From Marinoscillum pacificum (GTDB lineage Bacteria; Bacteroidota; Bacteroidia; Cytophagales; Cyclobacteriaceae), in NCBI RefSeq assembly GCF_024714495.1, contig NZ_JAMZMJ010000018.1, positions 34,507 through 98,506 of the forward strand: a DNA stretch of 64,000 nucleotides, given 5' to 3'. The notes under the pieces were generated by a model that saw only the letters and a program-made list of their open reading frames with translations, was not told the origin of the DNA and did no database searches. A program made the translations under genes and the position numbers. Below, one piece after another: positions 8,643 to 17,680 of the stretch (within the stretch, counting starts at the first letter, position 1; the number at the start of each line of letters is the position of its first letter).

Positions 8643-9677
8643 ATGAAGAAGAAAGAATTTTACGAACTGGTAACTAAGGAGCTGTGTGGAGTTGCAACTG
8701 ATCAAGAGCTGGAGCAGCTATGGAAAATAGTCGCCAATTCTAATTTGCAGCAGGAATATCAGAGTATTAAAGATAATTGGGACGAGCAGTTATCCGAAGT
8801 AGGAGCTAGTACATATAATATTCATTCGGTCAGGCAAAAAATCATATCAGGTATTCAAGAAGTAGAACCTGATTTTGATATGGGTGTATCTACCAAATCA
8901 TCAAATACTTTTCAACCACGTCAATTTCTCAGAATAGCAGCGGTCATTACTTTATTGATTCTTTCAGGAATAGTGTTGCTGAACTTTAGTTCCCAGCAAC
9001 AAACAGATGAAGCTGTGGCTGTAGTATGGACAGAGAAAACTACACAGCCTGGACAAACATCTACGATCACATTTCATGAAGGAAGCACCATTGTATTAAA
9101 TGGTAATTCTTCCATCAGGTATCCAGAAAAATTTGACGAGCAATACCGTGAAGTATACTTCAACGGGGAAGGGTACTTTGATATATCTACTGATCCACAG
9201 CATCCATTTATTGTTCACATGGACGGTTATGCAGTAAAAGTGGTTGGGACGGTATTCAATATCAATCACTCAGATCCCAATGCTTTTGAGGTGGCCTTGC
9301 TAGAAGGTAAGGTGTTAGTAGGAGAAGATACGGCAGAGGATAAAGTCGCTCTCAACCCTGGAGAACAGGCAGCATTTGATCGAATTAATAAACGAGTGGT
9401 GATAGAGCCATTTGATCCAGCAGAAGTCATGGGCTGGAAGGATAAACTGTATGTATTTGAAGAGGAGCCATTGACTTCCGTATTGCAGAAACTGGAACGC
9501 AGATACGGGGTGGCTTTTGACTATAAGAAAGAACAGGTTTCTAAGTGTGTATTGACTGCTTCGTTTGATGACGAATCTGTCTGGACCATACTGGAAGCTA
9601 TTAATTATGCTACCGGACTAAGCTACCAACTTGGCGATGGACGAGTAGTACAGCTAATCGGAAAAGGATGCAATTGA
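8643..9677 (+). CDS. FecR-family anti-sigma factor
   Basis: The 344-residue protein has a cytoplasmic N-terminal region (1-93) that should bind the sigma factor, one membrane segment at about 95-114 (FLRIAAVITLLILSGIVLL), a periplasmic FecR domain (roughly 127-225, with ITFHEGSTIVLNGNSSIRYP and GEGYFDIS) and a C-terminal DUF4974 domain (about 265-340, VLQKLERRYGVAFDY). The DUF4974 region resembles an STN fold and is the usual contact with the receptor's STN domain. It sits between its sigma factor and the SusC, as expected for a three-part trans-envelope signalling cascade. Confidence 0.94.
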   Translation: MKKKEFYELVTKELCGVATDQELEQLWKIVANSNLQQEYQSIKDNWDEQLSEVGASTYNIHSVRQKIISGIQEVEPDFDMGVSTKSSNTFQPRQFLRIAAVITLLILSGIVLLNFSSQQQTDEAVAVVWTEKTTQPGQTSTITFHEGSTIVLNGNSSIRYPEKFDEQYREVYFNGEGYFDISTDPQHPFIVHMDGYAVKVVGTVFNINHSDPNAFEVALLEGKVLVGEDTAEDKVALNPGEQAAFDRINKRVVIEPFDPAEVMGWKDKLYVFEEEPLTSVLQKLERRYGVAFDYKKEQVSKCVLTASFDDESVWTILEAINYATGLSYQLGDGRVVQLIGKGCN

Positions 9678-9724
9678 TTGAACCAAACTAACTGACAGAT
9701 ATGCAAAAGTGCTTTTAAAAAAGA

Positions 9725-9790
9725 AAGCGCCCGGATATAGGCGCTTCCAATAGGTTTTGACCAAAGACAACTGGTACTTGTCTCAGGTCA
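9725..9790 (+). promoter_or_regulatory. Two hairpins in the leader of the susC-like gene
   Basis: AAGCGCC (9725-9731) pairs with GGCGCTT (9740-9746). Next, TGACC (9758-9762) and GACAA (9766-9770) pair with TTGTC (9778-9782) and GGTCA (9786-9790), forming a nested two-step stem that ends 7 bases before the ATG at 9798. No T run follows either hairpin, so they do not look like terminators. They could control read-through from the sigma/FecR genes or translation of the receptor (inference). Confidence 0.4.
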
Positions 9791-9797
9791 TAAGTTT

Positions 9798-12700
9798 ATG
9801 TCTCAACAATCTCGAAAAATGTTAAAACACACTTTTAAATATATGAAAAAGAATCAATACAACTCAATAATATTAAAAGCGTTGTACGGAATTATACTTC
9901 AGTTTTGCTGCATCACCATGGTGTTTGCCAGCACTACGCTAAAGAGTCAAGGACTCGAAGAAATTAAAATGGACGAAATGTCCAGCGCAGTAACAGTTAA
10001 AGAAGCATTTACGCTTATTGAATCACAAACTGAGCTTAAGTTTTTCTATGTGAAAGGCGAGGTAAACGAAAAAGCAAGAGTTAGAATCCAGAGCTCGGAA
10101 AACTTGAAAGAAGTTCTTCAGGAAATAGCTAATTCACAACGTCTCGAATTCAGAAGAATCAATGGATTGATAGTTGTGAAAAAGGCTCCAGCTCAGCCCC
10201 AGGTAATTGATGAGGTGAAAGATGAAGAGGAGCAACCAATCTCAGGTAAAGTAGTGGATGCTGAAACTGGAGAGGCTCTAATTGGAGTAACCGTAGTAGT
10301 TCCAGGAACATCTTACGGAACTATTACCGACTATGATGGAGGTTTTAAACTGGTTATGCCTGATGGAGCTAAGTCATTAGTTTTCTCATTCGTAGGCTAT
10401 GAAAGACAAGAAGTATCTGTTTCTGCTGGCCAAACATCTGTTTCTGTTTCCATGAAGCCTGATACTAAATCGCTTCAAGAGGTGGTTGTAATCGGATATG
10501 GTGATCAGTCAGTAGAGGATGTGACTGGTTCCATGACTCAGGTATCTGAGGAGAATTTTCGTCAAGGGATCAATACATCTGCGGATAACTTGATTCAAGG
10601 TAAAGTAGCCGGGGTACGTGTAGTAGCTACCAGTGGAGAGCCAGGTGCTGGAATGAATGTGACTATCAGAGGTGTTGGATCTATTCGTAGTGGAAGTACT
10701 CCTCTTTTCGTAGTGGATGGTGTGCCGTTGACTAACGATGACGTCAGTCCATCTGGATCCAATGTTGGTTTTGGTTCGTCTGCTGCTAAGAATCCATTGA
10801 ACTTCTTAAATACAAGTGACATTGAGTCGATCAACGTATTGAAAGATGCTTCTGCCACAGCGATTTATGGAGCAAGAGGCTCAAACGGTGTGGTAATTAT
10901 CACCACTAAAAAAGGACAAAAAGGTGAAGGAACACTTTCACTGGATAGCTACATGGGTGTTTCTAACTTGTCTAAGAAACTTGATGTGTTATCTGCAAGC
11001 GAATACAGAGAAGCGATCAATAATCCTGTATACGACCATGGAGGAAACACTGATTGGCAAGATGAGATTTATCGTCAAGCGATTACTTACAACAATGCTT
11101 TGTCATTCTCTAAGAGTACCAACTCTGGAAGCTATTATGTTTCGATAGGCAGAATGGATCAGGAAGGTATTGTGAACAACAGTAGCCTGACAAGAACTAC
11201 AGGTCGTATTAACGCATCTGAGTCATTCCTGGATGATGAAAGATTGAAAGTTAAGCTTCATTTAACGGCTAGTGAAATTACGGACAAAGGTGTGCCAACC
11301 AGCGATGATGGAGGTTCTAATGGTCAGTTGATCATCCATACATTGATGGCCAACCCAACGTGGCCGCTTCGAGATGCTGATGGGGAGTACACTAACTTCA
11401 ACATGAATGCTCACTACAACCCAGCGTATTTGTTGAGCATTTTTGAAGATGAAACACGTACGACCAGAGTATTGAGCAACCTGGAGGCCTCTTTTAGAAT
11501 CATTGAAGGATTAGAATACAAATTGAATGTGGGTATCGACAGATCTGTATCTGAGAGAAATACAACGATCTATCCGAACCTAACTGATTTGAATGCTACT
11601 GGAAGATACGTTCAGAGCAATTTGGAGTCTCAAAACTCTTTGCTAGAGCACTATTTGACTTACAATAAGTTATTCGGAAGACATGGTTTCACATTGTTGG
11701 GTGGATTCTCTTATCAGAAATTTGACCGTTCAGGTACTTCATTTGCATTAGTGGATATCGCTGATCAGGAAGATGGCGTTCCTCCAATGTACAATCCAGG
11801 TTATGCAGGTCTTCAGTCAGGTGTTTCTGGTTATGCTCAGGTCAATGAGTTGCAGTCTTATTTCGGACGTTTGAACTATGGATTTAAGGATCGTTACTTG
11901 TTCACAGCTTCTATGAGAGCTGATGGTTCTACACGATTCGGTGAAAACAATAAATACGGTTATTTCCCTTCATTCGCGGCAGGATGGACTATTTCTGATG
12001 AGGCATTTATGCAAAGTATTCCTGCTTTGGAGAACTTGAAATTGCGTGCTAGCTGGGGACAAACTGGTAACCAGGAAGTTCAGAACAAAATTACTCAGGC
12101 GAGTTATTCACTATCAGGTGGTGATGGTTATTATTTGTACGATGATTTAGCATTGGTCAATGGTTTATCGGTTACCAGAACTCCAAACCCTGATTTGAAG
12201 TGGGAAGTTTCTACTCAGTTGGACTTTGGTATTGACTTCAACTTATGGAGTGGAAAACTTTACGGTACGTTAGATTATTACAACAAAACGACTACCGATG
12301 CGATTCTGAATATTCCTTCTCAGCCATTGAGCCCTACTGCGGATGTGTGGGTGAATATTGATGGAGAAATCGTAAACCAGGGTATCGAATTTATGTTGGG
12401 TTCTGAAGTAGTGAACCAGGGCAAATTCAAGTGGAATCTGGATGTAAACGGAGCTACTCTGGACAATGAAATCAAAAACCTTCCGGTATCAGAAATCTAC
12501 TCAGGTGTGATTTCAGGACCAGGCCAGTCTGGTGTAATGGCTAACGTTTACAAGAGTGGTTATGCGGCAGGTTCATTCTACTTGTTGAAGCATACGGGTT
12601 TTGATGAGAGTGGGTTTGACACATTTGAAGACACTAATGACGATGGAGTAATCTCTAATGACGACCGAGTGATTATCGAAGGTGCCTTGCCAACTTTCTC

Positions 12701-13157
12701 TTATGGTATCAATAGTAGCATGACTTATGGTGCTTTTGATTTGACTTTCTCTTTGATCGGTCAGAGTGGTGGTTATTTGATCAACAACACTGGTTTGAAT
12801 GCACTAAACATCAACAATCTTGAGTCTGATAGAAACGTTGCTTCATCTTATTATGAGTCTGGCGCTAACGCAGCAAACTCGCCACAACTTTCTACTTATT
12901 ACCTGGAGAGCTCAAACTTCTTAAGATTGAACAGTGCAAGGTTGGGTTACACCATTCCTACTGAGGGAATCTCCTGGTTAGGTAGCGCAAGTGTTTATGT
13001 GACTGGTCAAAATTTGTTTACCATCACTGATTACACAGGTTACGATCCTTTGATCAACAGTCCTAAGTCTTCTGGAGGAAACCAGTCTTTGGGTATTGAT
13101 TATCCAAGATATCCTACGTCAAGAACTTTCTTGTTGGGTGTTTCTATCAAATTATAA
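9798..13157 (+). CDS. SusC/RagA-type TonB-linked receptor with STN signalling domain
   Basis: The 1119-residue protein has, in order: a signal segment at about 23-45; an STN domain at about 63-128 (VTVKEAFTLIESQTELKFFY); a CarboxypepD_reg domain at about 147-220 (ISGKVVDAETGEALIGV); the SusC motif VVVIGYG at 229-235; a plug domain (GKVAGVRVVATSGEPGAG, IRGVGSIRSGSTPLFVVDGV, NVLKDASATAIYGARGSNGV); and a large barrel ending SIKL. It forms the outer-membrane channel with the SusD lipoprotein encoded next. The STN domain makes it the sensor that talks to FecR. The start may also be the ATG at 9828 or 9843. Confidence 0.96.
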   Translation: MSQQSRKMLKHTFKYMKKNQYNSIILKALYGIILQFCCITMVFASTTLKSQGLEEIKMDEMSSAVTVKEAFTLIESQTELKFFYVKGEVNEKARVRIQSSENLKEVLQEIANSQRLEFRRINGLIVVKKAPAQPQVIDEVKDEEEQPISGKVVDAETGEALIGVTVVVPGTSYGTITDYDGGFKLVMPDGAKSLVFSFVGYERQEVSVSAGQTSVSVSMKPDTKSLQEVVVIGYGDQSVEDVTGSMTQVSEENFRQGINTSADNLIQGKVAGVRVVATSGEPGAGMNVTIRGVGSIRSGSTPLFVVDGVPLTNDDVSPSGSNVGFGSSAAKNPLNFLNTSDIESINVLKDASATAIYGARGSNGVVIITTKKGQKGEGTLSLDSYMGVSNLSKKLDVLSASEYREAINNPVYDHGGNTDWQDEIYRQAITYNNALSFSKSTNSGSYYVSIGRMDQEGIVNNSSLTRTTGRINASESFLDDERLKVKLHLTASEITDKGVPTSDDGGSNGQLIIHTLMANPTWPLRDADGEYTNFNMNAHYNPAYLLSIFEDETRTTRVLSNLEASFRIIEGLEYKLNVGIDRSVSERNTTIYPNLTDLNATGRYVQSNLESQNSLLEHYLTYNKLFGRHGFTLLGGFSYQKFDRSGTSFALVDIADQEDGVPPMYNPGYAGLQSGVSGYAQVNELQSYFGRLNYGFKDRYLFTASMRADGSTRFGENNKYGYFPSFAAGWTISDEAFMQSIPALENLKLRASWGQTGNQEVQNKITQASYSLSGGDGYYLYDDLALVNGLSVTRTPNPDLKWEVSTQLDFGIDFNLWSGKLYGTLDYYNKTTTDAILNIPSQPLSPTADVWVNIDGEIVNQGIEFMLGSEVVNQGKFKWNLDVNGATLDNEIKNLPVSEIYSGVISGPGQSGVMANVYKSGYAAGSFYLLKHTGFDESGFDTFEDTNDDGVISNDDRVIIEGALPTFSYGINSSMTYGAFDLTFSLIGQSGGYLINNTGLNALNINNLESDRNVASSYYESGANAANSPQLSTYYLESSNFLRLNSARLGYTIPTEGISWLGSASVYVTGQNLFTITDYTGYDPLINSPKSSGGNQSLGIDYPRYPTSRTFLLGVSIKL

Positions 13158-13193
13158 TCACAACTCTTCAAAAGATATAAAAGCATTATTCAT

Positions 13194-14963
13194 ATGAAAT
13201 TCAATAGTAAAAATAGAATTGTTCTGATGCTTACGCTTGTATCGGGACTTGTTTTCACACAGTGTACTGACCTGGAAGAAGAAGTGTTGGATGAAGTACT
13301 TGGTGGAGAGTCTTTGACTCCTGCAAGTACGTTGGCTGCTGCTTATGACAGATTAGGTGATGGCACCTTTGTAGATAATGGTGGCATGCATGCGATGCAA
13401 GAATATACTACAGATGTGGCGCTTTTGCCTACAAGAGGAAGTGACTGGGGTGATGGAGGTAAATGGAGAGCTATGCATGAGTTCACCTGGACTTCCAGTA
13501 CACCTGCAGTTGTGGATAACTGGAATAGATTGTCCAATGGAGTGACAAGGGCTTTAACTGCAATCAATGCAAGTTCAAATAGTGATGATTCAGAAGCTGC
13601 TTTATTTTTAGCAGAATCAAGAGGTTTATTAAATTTCTATTTGTATCAAATGCTAGATCTGTATGGTCAGGCACCTTATAGAGATCCACTCGATTTGAAT
13701 GCAGAATTGGAAGTTTTACAAGCTGCTGAGGCCATTGATATTCTCATTGCAAATGTAGAGTCATTGATTCCTGATTTGGCAAGCCTAAATACACAGTCTA
13801 CACATACAGGGCGGTTTACGAAAGAAGCTGCTTATGCACTCTTGTCTGAAATGTACTTGAACAGAGCAGTATATAAAGATCGCTACAATGCTTCTTCTGC
13901 ATTTGATTTCAATGAAGCTTCTCTAGATGCTGGTAAATCAGATATGGATAAGGTAATTGAATACACCTCTTTGTTGATCAACTCGGGAACTTTCAGTTTG
14001 GAGAGTAACTATTTCCAAAATTTCAACATTGGCAATGCAGGTGGATCAGAGCACATTTTTGCGGTGGTTCAAATGGTAGACCAAATCAGAAATGGTGACA
14101 ATGATTTAGGGTATGTATGTCAGGCTAGAAATCAAAGACCTTCACCAGGAAATAGAGGAACTAACGCAGCATGTACTACTCCAGAGTTTTTCCACTCATG
14201 GGACGGCAATCAGGATGATCCACGTTTCAGCAGAAAGTATCAATATTCTGACGGCACATGGTTCATGAATGATGGTACTACTGGAAGTGTTCCTGTAGAT
14301 GAGTTCGTTCCAGGTACAGAAAACGCTTGGTTCCATTTCAATAGAGGATTCCTTCATGGACAACAGTACGGTCCAATATTGGATGGAGCTGGAGGATTTA
14401 TCATGACAGCTGATGGCAGAATCGAAGTATCGCCATTGTTCATGGAAAAGAGCGCAGACACTCCGATGGATTTTACTCCGGAGTTGAATTTTGACAATCC
14501 ATCAGAAGCAATCTTCAAGCAAAACCAGATCAATGAAGGTGTAAGAATTTTCAAATTCGAGTTTGATCCAGAAAGTGGAAATGGTGCTTCTAAAGTAGAT
14601 ATTCCGCTATACAGACTTGGCGGTATTTATACCTTGAGAGCTGAGGCTTATTTCAGAAAAGGACAAACAGCTTTGGCTTTGGCTGATATCAATACCTTAA
14701 GGACAAGCAGAACTCGTGAAGAACTTTACGGAAGTGTTCCAGGTACTGCTATTACCTCTCTTGACGAGGAGGTTCTTTTCAAAGAAATAGGTTACGAGTT
14801 GTACTGGGAAATGCACAGAAGACCTCAGATGATCCGTTTTGGAAAATTTGATCTGGCTTATACTGCTAAACCAGCATCTGAGCCATACAGAAGAGTATTC
14901 CCGATTCCACAGCAGACGTTGGATGTGAGCGATGCCTTCACTCAAAATAAAGATTACAATTGA
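13194..14963 (+). CDS. SusD/RagB-family nutrient-binding outer-membrane lipoprotein
   Basis: The 589-residue protein begins with a lipoprotein signal (LVSGLVFTQC, lipid-bearing Cys24) followed by an acidic stretch (TDLEEE) that fits the surface-export signal of Bacteroidota lipoproteins. SusD_like features include the N-terminal helical TPR-like region (AESRGLLNFYLYQMLDLYGQ, AYALLSEMYLNRAVY) and the C-terminal RagB region (YRLGGIYTLRAEAYFRKGQT, DINTLRTSR, EIGYELYWEMHRRPQMIRFG). It is the lid and substrate-binding partner of the SusC 36 bases upstream. A strong terminator follows, so the pair closes a transcription unit. Confidence 0.96.
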   Translation: MKFNSKNRIVLMLTLVSGLVFTQCTDLEEEVLDEVLGGESLTPASTLAAAYDRLGDGTFVDNGGMHAMQEYTTDVALLPTRGSDWGDGGKWRAMHEFTWTSSTPAVVDNWNRLSNGVTRALTAINASSNSDDSEAALFLAESRGLLNFYLYQMLDLYGQAPYRDPLDLNAELEVLQAAEAIDILIANVESLIPDLASLNTQSTHTGRFTKEAAYALLSEMYLNRAVYKDRYNASSAFDFNEASLDAGKSDMDKVIEYTSLLINSGTFSLESNYFQNFNIGNAGGSEHIFAVVQMVDQIRNGDNDLGYVCQARNQRPSPGNRGTNAACTTPEFFHSWDGNQDDPRFSRKYQYSDGTWFMNDGTTGSVPVDEFVPGTENAWFHFNRGFLHGQQYGPILDGAGGFIMTADGRIEVSPLFMEKSADTPMDFTPELNFDNPSEAIFKQNQINEGVRIFKFEFDPESGNGASKVDIPLYRLGGIYTLRAEAYFRKGQTALALADINTLRTSRTREELYGSVPGTAITSLDEEVLFKEIGYELYWEMHRRPQMIRFGKFDLAYTAKPASEPYRRVFPIPQQTLDVSDAFTQNKDYN

Positions 14964-14976
14964 TAGTTCAACAATT

Positions 14977-15010
14977 AAGCCGCTCCTTCCAGGGAGCGGC
15001 TTTCTCTCTC
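14977..15010 (+). terminator. Terminator after the susD-like gene
   Basis: AAGCCGCTCC (14977-14986) pairs perfectly with GGAGCGGCTT (14993-15002) around a 6-base loop. It is followed by a pyrimidine run with several T. It separates the susCD unit from the downstream lipoprotein genes, although partial read-through is possible. Confidence 0.75.
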
Positions 15011-15042
15011 ATTAAGTAACCAATTTTATACTCACTATACTT

Positions 15043-16311
15043 ATGAAAAATCTCAAAAAACTCTCGTTTTTGGGTAGGACGCTTATTGTCTTGACTCTAT
15101 TGGCCACTTTCTCTTGTGAGGAGGCTCTATTGCTAGAGGCTAGTGAACCATCGGCGCCTATGGCTGCCAATTCCACCCAAATAAACATTGCTAAGCGATG
15201 GGCACCAATTCACTACATGGATGTAGATGCTACAGGTACCTATGCGTTAGGTGGTAAATCGGATTACATTTCAGCTATCAATTATGATGGAGACTGGAAT
15301 GCAATTAATAACTGGAATAACACCAATAATTACGCTTTATCTGCGCATGTTTTCTATTCAGTTGTAGAAACCAGTACTCATTACTTCCTCATCTATGCGT
15401 TTTTCCATCCAAGAGACTGGACGGATAATCCATTCCTATATTCGTTGGATCAACACGAAAATGATTTGGAAGGTGTTTTGTTAACTGTTAAAAAAGATGG
15501 CTCGCAGTACGGTTCATTACTTGGAGCAGTTACGGTAAGTCACTCTGATTTTTATTCTTATGCAGTTTCTGGAAGTGGTTTGTCTAACGGTAGTCAAGAC
15601 ATTGATGGTAAACTTCAGCTTCAAAATTTCAATGGCCTAATGAGACCTGTTACAGCGCAGGAAGCAAAAGGACATGGGTTGAAGGCATGGCCACAAAACG
15701 ATATCAATGGAGATGGTGTAATCTATTATCCATCGATGACCGGAAATGCTGAAGTGCCTGCAGATAATTACGACACCTATGTGGAATACAAATTGGTAGA
15801 TATTTTCGAGGCTGGTGGACTTTGGGATCAGCGATTCAACACCGATTTATTTTTTGATGCGAATGGTGGATTCAAAGGAGATGATTTCAAAACCGGAGGT
15901 GCCAATGCTCCATGGGCGTGGAATGATGGAAATGATGGAATCGTTCAAGGTGGCGAAATGGCAACAGATCCAGCCAAACTTATGGATAACTACTTCGATG
16001 GATTAGGGAATTTCTCACATATCTATACAGACAATGATTATTCCGGCTCAACTGGAGGAGTGGCAACATTCTATCAGCATTGTAGCTATGGGGGCTATGC
16101 CGTAAGCTTAAAGCCGGGTAGTTATACCTTAGGCCAATTACAGTCTTATGGAATTAGCAACGATGATATTTCTTCGTTGATAATAGAAGGAAGTCATACG
16201 GTGACACTTTATCAGCACGACAATTTCGGAGGTACTTCTGTGGTGAAAACATCAAGCACAAGCTGTCTGAATGGATTCAATGATGAGGTTAGCTCAATAA
16301 AAATTCAATAA
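15043..16311 (+). CDS. Lipoprotein with Vps62-like region and C-terminal beta/gamma-crystallin domain
   Basis: The 422-residue protein has a lipoprotein signal (LLATFSC, Cys25). The main body (about 50-330) contains RWAPIHYMDVDATG and DQHENDLEGVLL. These recall the 'APxxY' and 'HExDWE' signatures of the Vps62/NPP1-like superfamily, but the link is tentative. The last 80 residues form a beta/gamma-crystallin domain: two Greek-key motifs (TFYQHCSYGGYAVSL and VTLYQHDNFGGTSVV), each followed by a calcium-binding N/D-D-x-x-S-S signature (NDDISS and NDEVSS). It is probably a calcium-stabilised surface protein. It lies just after susCD and before the phosphatase gene, suggesting a shared substrate (inference). 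Confidence 0.75.
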   Translation: MKNLKKLSFLGRTLIVLTLLATFSCEEALLLEASEPSAPMAANSTQINIAKRWAPIHYMDVDATGTYALGGKSDYISAINYDGDWNAINNWNNTNNYALSAHVFYSVVETSTHYFLIYAFFHPRDWTDNPFLYSLDQHENDLEGVLLTVKKDGSQYGSLLGAVTVSHSDFYSYAVSGSGLSNGSQDIDGKLQLQNFNGLMRPVTAQEAKGHGLKAWPQNDINGDGVIYYPSMTGNAEVPADNYDTYVEYKLVDIFEAGGLWDQRFNTDLFFDANGGFKGDDFKTGGANAPWAWNDGNDGIVQGGEMATDPAKLMDNYFDGLGNFSHIYTDNDYSGSTGGVATFYQHCSYGGYAVSLKPGSYTLGQLQSYGISNDDISSLIIEGSHTVTLYQHDNFGGTSVVKTSSTSCLNGFNDEVSSIKIQ

Positions 16312-16332
16312 TTCTCTCAATCAATTGCGTTT

Positions 16333-16364
16333 GGAGGTGGTGTCAGTGCCGCCTCCTTTTTTAA
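16333..16364 (+). terminator. Terminator after the crystallin-domain lipoprotein gene
   Basis: GGAGGTGG (16333-16340) pairs with CCGCCTCC (16349-16356), with one T-G pair, and is followed directly by six T. It lies 9 bases before the next ATG at 16374, so the phosphatase gene needs its own promoter or depends on read-through. Confidence 0.7.
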
Positions 16365-16373
16365 TTTGTTCTT

Positions 16374-17600
16374 ATGAAAAATCATCTTTTTGCGATCGTA
16401 CTCATTGGTTTGACTTTAGCCTGTAGCAAGCCTGAAACGACAGAATTAACATTAATTCGCAAACCTTATCAGCAAAGTGCTTTCGGAGACAGTTTGACCA
16501 TCCTTTGGAGAACGGATCAAGGGGAAGATGCTTATGTGAAATACAAGAGCAACGAACATGATTGGAAAACAGTAAAAGGAATCTCACGATCTACAAATGT
16601 TGGAAATATGGAGCATGAAGTAGTTCTCAAAGATTTGCCTCATAACTCATTATTTACCTACCAGATATTCAATGGAGACCATGAATGGAAGTTCAAAGAT
16701 GAATACACTTTTCAATCTCAGAAAACTTCATCTGATTCTGTATTTACCTTTTTTGCCGTTGGCGATATCGGGGAGCCCATCGAAACTGGAGGAACTCCAG
16801 ATTTATTAGCGCATGCCTTGAAGCCCGCGTTGGATCAAATGGATTTTGGTTTACTACTCGGAGATATCATTTATCCGGATGGTAAGAGTGAAGATTACGA
16901 CAAGAATTTGTTTACGCACTTTGATAAAGTATTTCCTTTCATTCCCGTTTACCCGGTTTTAGGAAATCACGATTGGCATGAGCCAGATAGTAATTATACA
17001 CAAGAATGGAAATTGCCAGGCAACGAGCATTGGTATAGTTTCGATTATGCCAATGTGCATTTCACAGCGCTCGATACTAAAAATGGAGAAATGCATCTCT
17101 ATGACGAGCAGTTGGCCTGGTTGGAGAATGATCTTAAATCGGTGTCTGACAAAGATTGGAAGATTGTTTATCTGCATCACAATGGCAATTCGTGTACTTA
17201 CAAAGAGGATTATGAAGCAGTTGTTTCCTTGTATCCAATATTTGAAACGTATGATGTGGATTTGGTGCTGAACGGACACGCTCATACTTACGAGAGACTA
17301 AACCCAATGGGTGCGGAAGGTGTTGTTTTGGAATCTGAAATCGGTGACAAAGTGCATTATAACGCGCCAGAAGGATTCATTAGCATCACTGTTGGTAGTG
17401 GAGGAAAACTGAGAGGAGTAGGAAGTGATCCAAAAGTGTATACTCCAGATCCTGAGAATTGTCGCCATGAGAATCTCGTTGCTAATGCTGTGCATGATTG
17501 GGCCTATCTTCAAGTGGCAATAGAAGGCAAAACTTTGAAAGGGAAAGCCATTGCCACCGAAGATCAATCTGTATTAGATGAGTTTGAGGTGGTTAAGTAA
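16374..17600 (+). CDS. Purple-acid-phosphatase-like metallophosphoesterase lipoprotein
   Basis: The 408-residue protein has a lipoprotein signal (LIGLTLAC, Cys17). Next is a fibronectin-like purple acid phosphatase N-domain (about 25-115: IRKPYQQSAFGDSLTILWRT, VVLKDLPHNSLFTYQIF). The metallophosphoesterase domain has all five ligand blocks in order: AVGDIGEP, LLLGDIIYPDG, VLGNHDWHEPD, VYLHHNGNSC and LNGHAHTYERL. Purple acid phosphatases hydrolyse phosphomonoesters (some act on phytate or phosphodiesters) with a dinuclear metal centre. Membrane anchoring would place it in the periplasm or on the surface, beside the SusCD transporter. The substrate is not known. Confidence 0.9.
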   Translation: MKNHLFAIVLIGLTLACSKPETTELTLIRKPYQQSAFGDSLTILWRTDQGEDAYVKYKSNEHDWKTVKGISRSTNVGNMEHEVVLKDLPHNSLFTYQIFNGDHEWKFKDEYTFQSQKTSSDSVFTFFAVGDIGEPIETGGTPDLLAHALKPALDQMDFGLLLGDIIYPDGKSEDYDKNLFTHFDKVFPFIPVYPVLGNHDWHEPDSNYTQEWKLPGNEHWYSFDYANVHFTALDTKNGEMHLYDEQLAWLENDLKSVSDKDWKIVYLHHNGNSCTYKEDYEAVVSLYPIFETYDVDLVLNGHAHTYERLNPMGAEGVVLESEIGDKVHYNAPEGFISITVGSGGKLRGVGSDPKVYTPDPENCRHENLVANAVHDWAYLQVAIEGKTLKGKAIATEDQSVLDEFEVVK

Positions 17601-17625
17601 CCCCATTTTTTAGATTACAAAAGAC

Positions 17626-17669
17626 CATCAATTTGGTTAACCCCATCCCTAAAGGGTGCCAAATTGATG
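17626..17669. terminator. Bidirectional terminator between convergent genes
   Basis: CATCAATTTGG (17626-17636) pairs perfectly with CCAAATTGATG (17659-17669). The loop contains a further CCCT/AGGG stem. It lies between the phosphatase gene, which ends at 17600, and the leftward phosphodiesterase gene, which ends at 17681. Confidence 0.6.
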
Positions 17670-17680
17670 TTTATAACAGG

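Noticed and set aside
7981..17600. Classical polysaccharide utilization locus
   Set aside because: No glycoside hydrolase, polysaccharide lyase, carbohydrate esterase or sulfatase gene lies near the SusCD pair. Only phosphoesterase-type genes do.
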